Positions 1-5,455 of a stretch of DNA of 5,823 nt are shown piece after piece (the first letter of the stretch is position 1; each line of letters begins with the position of its first letter). The notes below the pieces were generated by a model, which was given only the letters and a program-made list of their open reading frames with translations, had not been told where the DNA came from and ran no database searches. The position numbers and the translations under genes are program-made. This DNA comes from Acidobacteriota bacterium (GTDB lineage Bacteria; Acidobacteriota; Thermoanaerobaculia; Thermoanaerobaculales; Thermoanaerobaculaceae): positions 1-5,823 of the forward strand of contig JAJXUY010000122.1 in the NCBI GenBank assembly GCA_021782525.1, in the 5' to 3' direction.

Positions 1-435
1 CGCGAGCACCTGGCGGCGTGCCCGGGGTGCCGCGAGGCGGCCGCCGGCCGCGAGCCCGTGCTCGCGCTCGCGGCCGCCCTGGCGAACGTGCCGGGTCGCG
101 AGGACGACCGTTTCGCCGGTGAGGTCTTGGCCCAGATCCACCAGCGGCGGCTGGAACGGCGTCTCCCCGGGCGGCGGGTGCGCCTGCTGGCGGCGGCCGC
201 CGTAGCGGTGACGCTCCTCGGCGGGGCGACCGCCGTGCGGGAGCTCGCGCGGCCGAGTCGGCCCGTGGTGGCGCAGGCGCCGCGCGCGGCCGTGCGGCCT
301 CCGGCGGCGGTGAACGAGCCGGCGTTCGTGGAAGTGGACAACGCGGGGGTGCGGCTGTACCAGCTCAGCCCGGCGTCGCAGTCGCGGCCGGCGGTCCAGG
401 TGGCGTTCATCGTGGATCCGCACCTGGAGCTGTAG
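1..435 (+). CDS. Zinc-finger (zf-HC2) anti-sigma factor, C-terminal part, truncated at the left edge
   Basis: The frame is open from base 1 to the TAG at 433-435 and gives 144 residues without a credible start, so the gene begins outside the window. A GTG at 58 is in frame but would cut off the most telling motif. Visible residues 3-10 read HLAACPGC, the HxxxCxxC zinc motif of ZAS/zf-HC2 anti-sigma factors. A helical stretch (about 34-55) follows, then one membrane segment (about 60-79, rich in A, V and L, after an Arg-rich stretch), a Pro/Ala-rich linker and a short probably periplasmic tail ending FIVDPHLEL. The family binds an ECF sigma factor through the cytoplasmic zinc-finger region and releases it on an envelope or redox signal. 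No sigma gene is visible here; one just upstream is inferred. The gene heads the secretion/pilus operon and abuts the next gene with no spacer. The family call is fairly sure; the signal and target are unknown. Confidence 0.8.
   Translation, partial: REHLAACPGCREAAAGREPVLALAAALANVPGREDDRFAGEVLAQIHQRRLERRLPGRRVRLLAAAAVAVTLLGGATAVRELARPSRPVVAQAPRAAVRPPAAVNEPAFVEVDNAGVRLYQLSPASQSRPAVQVAFIVDPHLEL
426..429 (+). promoter_or_regulatory. Ribosome binding site supporting the TTG start at 436
   Basis: GGAG lies six bases before TTG 436, inside the last codons of the anti-sigma gene. It supports the rare TTG start over the next in-frame GTG at 451, which has no comparable site and would remove the Lys at position 3 and part of the signal peptide. 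Confidence 0.55.
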
Positions 436-1116
436 TTGATCAAGGCCGCGGTGGCACTGCTGGTGGTGACGGCCGCGACCGCGCTGGCCGCCGATCAGGA
501 GTTGCGCGTCTTCCAACTCCATTTCCGCCCGGCGCGCGACGCGGCCACGCTCGTCGAGCCTCTACTCTCCGCCGACGGCAGCGTGCTGCTGCAGCCGAGC
601 CTCAACGCGATTACGGTTCGCGACTCCGCAGCGGTGCTCGAACGCGTCGCCCGGGCGTTGGCGAGCTGGGATGTGGCGCCCGCCGCCTACAAGGTGCGCA
701 TTCGACTGCTCCTCGCCAACACCGACCCGCAGCCGCCGGGTCAGCCGGCGCCGCTCATCGAGGGGATCGGTTCGGAGCTGCGGGAGCTGTTCCATTTCAC
801 CAACTACCAGGAGGTCGCGACGCTGCAGGTGACGGCGTCGGACGGCAGCGTCGTCGAGCTGGCGGCCGGAGACCGGTACCACCTGCGGTTCACGGTGCGC
901 GGCGTGCCGCAGGACCCCGACCGGGTGCAGCTGGCCCAGCTCCAGCTCTCGCGCCGTGACCGCGGCGCCAACGACGTCGAGACGTTGCACCCCCTCGTGC
1001 GCGCGACGGTGACCCTGCTCGTCAAGCAGCCCTCGGTCCTCGGCGGCGCCCGCTCCGAGAACGCCAACCAGGCGCTGTTCCTCGTCCTGTGGGCGGAACG
1101 GGAGGAGAAGCCGTGA
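436..1116 (+). CDS. Exported secretin N-domain protein without a pore domain
   Basis: A 226-residue protein. Residues 1-19 form a classic signal peptide (Lys3, hydrophobic core 4-17, ALA-A cleavage site near 18/19), so the mature protein is probably periplasmic. Residues about 23-80 match the secretin N-type (NolW/Secretin_N) pattern: an opening FQLHFRPARDAATLV, then SLNAITVRDSAAVLERV and a closing WD, i.e. the beta-alpha-beta repeat that secretins such as GspD and PilQ stack in the periplasm. The rest (about 85-226) looks beta-rich and ends with VLGGARSENANQALFLVLW, which faintly recalls the late 'GG...' beta strands of secretins. At 226 residues it is far too short for a secretin (usually 500-750) and shows no gate region. 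It starts at TTG directly after the anti-sigma stop and overlaps the gspF start by four bases. It may assist or cap the real secretin, or sense for the anti-sigma factor; both are inferences. The domain call is moderately sure, the function unknown. Confidence 0.65.
   Translation: MIKAAVALLVVTAATALAADQELRVFQLHFRPARDAATLVEPLLSADGSVLLQPSLNAITVRDSAAVLERVARALASWDVAPAAYKVRIRLLLANTDPQPPGQPAPLIEGIGSELRELFHFTNYQEVATLQVTASDGSVVELAAGDRYHLRFTVRGVPQDPDRVQLAQLQLSRRDRGANDVETLHPLVRATVTLLVKQPSVLGGARSENANQALFLVLWAEREEKP
1101..1107 (+). promoter_or_regulatory. Strong ribosome binding site of gspF
   Basis: GGAGGAG sits five bases before GTG 1113. It settles the start of the platform-protein gene at 1113 rather than the in-frame upstream GTG at 1089, and it lies inside the last codons of the preceding gene. 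Confidence 0.75.
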
Positions 1117-2321
1117 CCGAGTACGCGGTGCGGCTGGGGACGCCCGAGGGGGCGGTGGTCGAGCAGCGCTACCGCTCGGTGAGCGAGGAGGCGCTGCGCC
1201 GCGACCTCGAGGGCAAGGGGTTCGCGGTCTTCCGCATCAGCGAGGCGCGGGGCGCCTTGCGGTTGCCGTTCCTCGGCCGCCGCCAGCGCATCGCGCCGCT
1301 CGATTTCCTCGTCTTCAACCAACAGCTCGCGACGCTGCTGAAGGCTGGGATCCCGGTGTTGCAGTCGCTCGAGCTCCTGCAGCGGACGCAGGCCTCGGCC
1401 TTCTTTCGCGAGGTGCTCCAGCGCGTGCTCGAGGACGTGCGCAGCGGTGTGTCGCTCTCGGACGCGTTTGCGGCCCAGGGCGGCGTGTTCCCCAAGCTCT
1501 ACTGCGCCACGGTGCTGGCCGGTGAGCGCTCGGGCGAGCTGGTCGGCGTCCTCAACCGCTACATCCACCACCAGCAACTGCTCGAGGGCGTGCGACGGCG
1601 CGTGAAGTCGGCGCTGACCTATCCGATCGTGCTGCTCTCGCTCTCGTTCGCGCTGATCATCGTGCTCGTGACCTACGTGATCCCGCGCTTCGCGTCGTTT
1701 TACATGGGGTTCTCGGCGGACCTGCCGCTCATCACGCGCGTGATCGTCGGAGCCTCGAGCTTCATCCAGCACCACCTGCGCTACATCGTCGCCGCCATCG
1801 TGGGTGCCTATCTCCTGGCGCGGCGCTGGCTGCACAGCGAAGCCGGGCTGACGGCGATCGACCGCGCCAAGCTCCGGGTGCCGTTCGTCGGCCGCGTCTT
1901 CCACCTCTTCGGCCTGTCGCAGTTCGTGCGCTCGCTGGGGACGCTGATCGCGGGGGGCACGCCGCTCGTCAACTCCCTGGAGATCGCGAGCGGGACCGTG
2001 ACGAACCGCGCCCTGGGTGCGCCGCTGCAGAGGGTGGCCGGCAAGGTGCGCGAGGGGCAGCCGCTGTGGTCGTCGCTCGAGGGCACGGGGCTGTTCCCCG
2101 AGCTCTCCATCGCCATGGTCCAGGTCGGGGAGGCCACCGGGGCGCTGGAGGGTATGCTTGGCAACGTCAGCCAGTTCTACGATGAGACGATCGAGGTGCG
2201 CCTCGCTCAGGTCGTCTCGCTGATCGAACCGGCGGTGCTGGTGATCATGGGAGGGGTCGTGGCCACGATGCTGCTCGCGGTCTACTACCCGATGTTCACG
2301 CTGATGTCGAAGGCGCAGTGA
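1113..2321 (+). CDS. gspF: Type II secretion / type IV pilus inner-membrane platform protein (GspF/PilC family)
   Basis: A 402-residue polytopic inner-membrane protein, the usual length for the family. It is the platform that the assembly ATPase acts on to extrude pilin or pseudopilin subunits. Two T2SSF domains are visible. The first begins near residue 68 (FNQQLATLLKAGIPVLQSLE) and the second near 271 (FVRSLGTLIAGGTPLVNSLE); both carry the family's 'LxxLLxxGxPLxxSLE' opening and a later GE(R/A)(S/T)G motif. Membrane segments lie at about 172-192, after the conserved Tyr170-Pro171, at about 222-243, and at the C-terminus about 368-392, after Glu372-Pro373 (IEP). The frame is open back to a GTG at 1089, but GTG 1113 has the GGAGGAG site and a GTGA overlap with the previous stop, and the N-terminus EYAVRL fits the family. 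It overlaps gspE by four bases. The family is certain; whether it serves a secretion system or a pilus cannot be told from this protein. Confidence 0.95.
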   Translation: MTEYAVRLGTPEGAVVEQRYRSVSEEALRRDLEGKGFAVFRISEARGALRLPFLGRRQRIAPLDFLVFNQQLATLLKAGIPVLQSLELLQRTQASAFFREVLQRVLEDVRSGVSLSDAFAAQGGVFPKLYCATVLAGERSGELVGVLNRYIHHQQLLEGVRRRVKSALTYPIVLLSLSFALIIVLVTYVIPRFASFYMGFSADLPLITRVIVGASSFIQHHLRYIVAAIVGAYLLARRWLHSEAGLTAIDRAKLRVPFVGRVFHLFGLSQFVRSLGTLIAGGTPLVNSLEIASGTVTNRALGAPLQRVAGKVREGQPLWSSLEGTGLFPELSIAMVQVGEATGALEGMLGNVSQFYDETIEVRLAQVVSLIEPAVLVIMGGVVATMLLAVYYPMFTLMSKAQ

Positions 2322-3964
2322 GGCGGGCGATGGCAGGAGAGATCGGCACGGTGACTCAGAAGTACCTGCGCGGGCTCCCGCGCGACGAGGAGGACCGCGC
2401 GCACGCGGCCGAGCTGGCCGAACGGGCCGGGGTGCCGTTCGACGACCTCTCCTCGTTCCGCGTCGACCCCGAGTTGTTCCGGCAGATCCCGGTCGACGTC
2501 ATGGTTCGCTATCAGTTCGTGCCGCTCGAGCGGCAGGGCGACGTCGTGGCGATCGCGATGGCGGACCCATCCAACGTCCTCGCCGTGGACGAGGTCGAGC
2601 TCGCCATCGGCGCGCCGGTCGAAGTCAAGGTGGGGCCGGCGGGCAAGATCGCGGAGATCCTCGAGAAGTCCGAGTCCACCCAGCGCGTCCTCGACGAGGC
2701 GACGGAGGACTTCAAGATCCAGCTCGTGCAGGAGAAGGACAACGGCGAGGAGGCGCTGTCGATCGAGTCGATCACCGCCGACGCCTCGCCGATCATCAAA
2801 CTCGTGGACACGATCGTGTTCAACGCGATCCAGCGGCGGGCCTCCGACATCCACGTCGAGACGCGCGAGAACGAGGTGATCGTCAAGTACCGCGTCGACG
2901 GCGTGCTCTACCAGGCGATGGAGCCGATCGACAAGCGCTACCACTCGACGATCATCTCCCGCATCAAGGTGATGTCGGAGCTCGACATCGCGGAGAAGCG
3001 CATCCCCCAGGACGGGCGCTTCAAGCTGCGCCTGAAGGGGAGGACGATCGACTTCCGCGTCTCGGTGATGCCCACGGTCCACGGCGAGGACTGCGTCATC
3101 CGCATCCTCGACAAGGAGTCGGCGAACAAGGAGTTCCGCACCCTCAACCTCGAGGTCGTCGGGTTCGACGAGGACACCAAGCGAAAGCTGCGCAAGTTCA
3201 TCCGCGAGCCGTACGGGATGGTGCTGGTCACCGGGCCGACCGGTTCGGGGAAGACGACGACGCTGTACGCCTGCCTGTCGGAGATCGTGTCGGTCGAGGA
3301 CAAGATCATCACGATCGAGGACCCGGTCGAGTACCAGCTCCCCGGCGTCACGCAAATCCCGGTCAACGAGAAGAAGGGGCTGACGTTCGCCCGCGGTCTG
3401 CGGTCGATCCTGCGCCACGACCCCGACAAGATCATGGTCGGCGAGATCCGCGACGAGGAGACGGCGCAGATCGCGGTGCAGTCGGCGCTCACCGGCCACC
3501 TCGTGTTCACGACCGTGCACGCCAACAACGTCGTCGACGTGCTCGGCCGCTTCCTCAACATGAACGTGGACCTGTACAACTTCGTCTCGGCGCTGAACTG
3601 CGTCCTCGCGCAGCGCCTGGTGCGGCGCATCTGCCCGCACTGCCGGCGCGAGGCGAAGGTTTCATTGCAGCAGCTCGAGGAATCGGGGCTCTCCGCCGAG
3701 GCGGTGCGCGGGGTCACGTTCTACGAGGGCGGTGGGTGCATCGAGTGCAATGGCACCGGCTTCCTCGGTCGCAGCGCGATCTCCGAGCTGATGGACCTGT
3801 CCGACAACATCCGGGCGTTGATCCTGGAAAAGCGTCCGGCGGCCGAGATCAAGCGCGCGGCCCGAGCGGAAGGGATGAAGTTCCTGCGCGAGTCGGCGCT
3901 CGAGCGGGTGTTCGGCGGGGTGACGACGCTCAAGGAAGTCAACAAGGTGACGTTCGTCGAATGA
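2318..3964 (+). CDS. gspE: Type II secretion / type IV pilus assembly ATPase (GspE/PilB family)
   Basis: A 548-residue cytoplasmic hexameric ATPase that powers filament extension through GspF. An N-terminal T2SSE_N/MshEN-type domain spans about 28-115 (GVPFDDLSSF, then AMADPSNV). The core has the ASDIH motif at 175-179, a KRIPQDGR arginine segment, Walker A GPTGSGKT at 306-313 (Lys312), the Asp box IEDPVEY (Glu334, Asp335), Walker B MVGEIRDEE with catalytic Glu376, and the His box with His394 and His401. A zinc-binding four-cysteine module (Cys439, Cys442, Cys474, Cys477) near the end marks it as GspE/PilB, not the retraction ATPase PilT. I chose GTG 2318 because it gives the same four-base overlap as every neighbouring junction; ATG 2330, four codons on and preceded by GAGG, is a real alternative. 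All catalytic motifs are intact. Function is sure; GspE versus PilB naming is not. Confidence 0.96.
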   Translation: MRRAMAGEIGTVTQKYLRGLPRDEEDRAHAAELAERAGVPFDDLSSFRVDPELFRQIPVDVMVRYQFVPLERQGDVVAIAMADPSNVLAVDEVELAIGAPVEVKVGPAGKIAEILEKSESTQRVLDEATEDFKIQLVQEKDNGEEALSIESITADASPIIKLVDTIVFNAIQRRASDIHVETRENEVIVKYRVDGVLYQAMEPIDKRYHSTIISRIKVMSELDIAEKRIPQDGRFKLRLKGRTIDFRVSVMPTVHGEDCVIRILDKESANKEFRTLNLEVVGFDEDTKRKLRKFIREPYGMVLVTGPTGSGKTTTLYACLSEIVSVEDKIITIEDPVEYQLPGVTQIPVNEKKGLTFARGLRSILRHDPDKIMVGEIRDEETAQIAVQSALTGHLVFTTVHANNVVDVLGRFLNMNVDLYNFVSALNCVLAQRLVRRICPHCRREAKVSLQQLEESGLSAEAVRGVTFYEGGGCIECNGTGFLGRSAISELMDLSDNIRALILEKRPAAEIKRAARAEGMKFLRESALERVFGGVTTLKEVNKVTFVE

Positions 3965-4875
3965 ACGTGCGCGAACTGCTCGAGACGCCGCCTCCCGTGC
4001 ACTCGTTCACGGCGGCCGAGGACCAGCTCGTGTACGGGCGGCTGGGCCGGCGTCGTGACACGCTCTCGCGCGTCGAGCGCGTGCCGCTCGGCGGTGACTG
4101 GTTCAGGCTGGGCCCGGTCGGCCTCCTCCACGTGGACCGGGCGGCGCTCGCGGCGGGCGTGACGGCGCTCGTGCAGAGGCTCGAGGCGGCTCCCGGTGAG
4201 GCGAGCTTCGTGGCGCCCAACGCCTGGGTCCGCAGCGTCGTGATCGACGCCGAGGAGCTGCCGCACCAGCGCGAGGAAGCGGATGACGTGGTGCGCTGGC
4301 GCCTGAAGAAGCTGCTCCCGTGCCGGCCTGAGGACGTGCGCCTCGACTACGTCGCCAGCGGCGGGCGGGGGCGGATGCTCGTCGTCCTCGCCCTCGACCG
4401 GCCGATGGCCGTCGTGGAGGAGACGTTCGCGGCCTCCGGGGTCAACCTCGGTCGGATCGAGCCGGCGGCGCTGGCGCTCACCGCCCTGCTGCCGCCCTCC
4501 CCGACCCCGATCCTGCTCGGCGCGGTGGACGCGCACGCTCTCGCGTTGGTCGTGCTCGTGGAGGGGAAGCCCGTCCTCATGCGCAACAAGCCGCTGCCGG
4601 CCGACCCGGCGCGCGCCGCCGTGTTCATCACGCGCGAACTCGGGCGAACGCTGGCGCACGCCCGCGAGCAGGAGAGGATCGAGGGCCCGGTCGAGGTCTG
4701 GTTGGCGGCCGGCGAGGCGGCCGGCACGGCGGAGATCGGGCGCTGGGGCGACGCCCAGGCCGAGGTGCGCATCAACGCGCTCGCGGTGGGCACCGGGCGC
4801 GTGCCGGTCGGATCCGGTGTCGCGGAGGTGCGTCTCTGGTCGCTGCTCGGGACCGCGTGGGCGGGGGCGCTGTGA
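3961..4875 (+). CDS. PilM/GspL-like cytoplasmic actin-fold assembly protein, degenerate nucleotide site
   Basis: A 304-residue soluble protein without signal peptide or clear membrane segment. The frame continues upstream to an ATG at 3736, but that stretch lies inside gspE and is a shadow; ATG 3961 forms an ATGA overlap with the gspE stop. PilM-like features include 'SFVAPNAWVRSVVID' (about 80-94), an Asp/Glu-rich helix leading to WRLKKLLP (Trp113 to Pro120) and then an LDY segment, matching the PilM pattern of a helix ending in LP followed by a 'D..xDW/Y' strand. An 'I-E-PAALAL' turn lies near 170. The actin-type phosphate loops are poor: no GxDxGxxS loop near the N-terminus, and residues 187-195 read GAVDAHALA where PilM has a DIG-T-type loop. 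It is also shorter than typical PilM (about 350). It probably binds the cytoplasmic tail of the PilN-like protein encoded next and links it to the ATPase. Assignment rests on both sequence pattern and position. Confidence 0.75.
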   Translation: MNVRELLETPPPVHSFTAAEDQLVYGRLGRRRDTLSRVERVPLGGDWFRLGPVGLLHVDRAALAAGVTALVQRLEAAPGEASFVAPNAWVRSVVIDAEELPHQREEADDVVRWRLKKLLPCRPEDVRLDYVASGGRGRMLVVLALDRPMAVVEETFAASGVNLGRIEPAALALTALLPPSPTPILLGAVDAHALALVVLVEGKPVLMRNKPLPADPARAAVFITRELGRTLAHAREQERIEGPVEVWLAAGEAAGTAEIGRWGDAQAEVRINALAVGTGRVPVGSGVAEVRLWSLLGTAWAGAL

Positions 4876-5447
4876 TCCGCCGGCCGAACCTCGCGGCGCG
4901 GCCGTTCGAGAACGTGCGGCCGGTGTGGGTGGCCAGCGGCGTGCTCGCGCTCGCGGCGTTGATCCTCACCGCGGCGAGCCTCAGCGACTTCTTCTCGGCG
5001 CGGGGGAGGGAACGTACGGCGACCGCGGCGCTCGCCCGCTTGCGGGCGCGCCGGACGGAGCTGGCGGCGAAGGTCGAGGCCACGAACCGGACGCTGGCCG
5101 CCGTCGCCTGGAAGAAACTTGCCGGCGAGACCAGCTCGCTCGAAGAGGTGGTCGCGCGCCGGCGCCTGGTGTGGAGCCAGCTGCTCGCCGACCTCGAGCG
5201 GGTCGTGCCGTGGGACGTGCGCCTGGTGAGCATCAACCCCTCCATCGCCAAGGACGGCTCGCTGCAGATCGGGCTCCAGGGCCTGGCCACCAGCCGAGAG
5301 GCCTGGCTGAGGCTGCTCGCGGCGCTGCTCGAGGACAGCCGCTTCTCGAACCCGGTGCCGAGATCGGAAGCGGCGCCGTCGGCGCGGAACGCGCTGGGCT
5401 ATCAGTTCTCGCTCACCGTGCGGTACTGGCCGGAGGGCCGGCCATGA
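4872..5447 (+). CDS. pilN: PilN-like bitopic inner-membrane alignment protein
   Basis: A 191-residue protein with a short cytoplasmic tail (residues 1-17, including PNLAARPFENVRP), one membrane segment (about 18-38) and a periplasmic region. This starts with a charged coiled-coil-like helix (about 43-85) and ends in a ferredoxin-like region: Trp101-SQLLADLERVVP-Trp114, then DVRLVSI, then a 'GLATSREAWLRLLAALLEDSRFSNP' helix-turn and a final YQFSLTVRYW strand. This layout and the 'W..LL..L...VP..V.L..I' pattern are typical of PilN. PilN joins PilM to PilO and to the secretin in type IV machines. GTG 4872 gives a GTGA overlap with the previous stop and puts the NLA-RPF tail at the very start; the in-frame GTG at 4857 only adds MGGGA and is less likely. 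The tail resembles but does not match the INLLP-R motif by which classical PilN docks to PilM. Confident family call. Confidence 0.85.
   Translation: MIRRPNLAARPFENVRPVWVASGVLALAALILTAASLSDFFSARGRERTATAALARLRARRTELAAKVEATNRTLAAVAWKKLAGETSSLEEVVARRRLVWSQLLADLERVVPWDVRLVSINPSIAKDGSLQIGLQGLATSREAWLRLLAALLEDSRFSNPVPRSEAAPSARNALGYQFSLTVRYWPEGRP
5432..5436 (+). promoter_or_regulatory. Ribosome binding site of the PilO-like gene
   Basis: GGAGG lies seven bases before ATG 5444, within the last codons of the PilN-like gene. It supports the start of the right-edge gene, which runs off the window. Confidence 0.7.
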
Positions 5448-5455
5448 ACGGCCGG
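5438..5455 (+). promoter_or_regulatory. Possible start-codon hairpin at the pilN/pilO junction
   Basis: CCGGCC (5438-5443) and GGCCGG (5450-5455) are exact reverse complements separated by the six bases ATGAAC, so the mRNA could fold a six-pair all-GC stem whose loop carries the pilO start and the pilN stop. The next outer pair (G5437/G5456) does not match. The pairing is seen directly; a role in translational coupling is inferred, and short GC stems are common in DNA of this composition. Confidence 0.35.

Noticed and set aside
58..60. GTG as start of the first gene
   Set aside because: The same frame is open to base 1 and encodes the HxxxCxxC zinc motif just before this codon, so the gene is truncated by the window edge and does not start here.
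804..1904. A 366-codon antisense open frame across the secretin-N and gspF genes
   Set aside because: It crosses the junction of two well-supported plus-strand genes, and its translation is Arg/Glu/His-rich low-complexity sequence without domain signals; a GC-driven shadow.
2285..3640. A long antisense open frame (451 codons) opposite gspE
   Set aside because: It lies opposite a gene with all ATPase motifs intact, and its product is a low-complexity string rich in D, L, R, V and H, as expected for the complement of high-GC codons. No domain is recognisable.
3736..3960. 75-codon N-terminal extension of the PilM-like gene
   Set aside because: It lies entirely inside the zinc-module coding region of gspE in another frame; the peptide is Arg/Gly-rich with no PilM features, and ATG 3961 gives a standard ATGA overlap.
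3721..4659. A 312-codon antisense open frame opposite the PilM-like gene
   Set aside because: Composition is Arg/His/Glu-rich shadow sequence with no domain, opposite a better-supported gene.
5436..5443. GGCCGGCC eight-base palindrome as a protein-binding operator
   Set aside because: Such GC palindromes are frequent at this composition, it lies inside pilN coding sequence, and there is no second copy or promoter beside it. The pairing with 5450-5455 is the more interesting reading.
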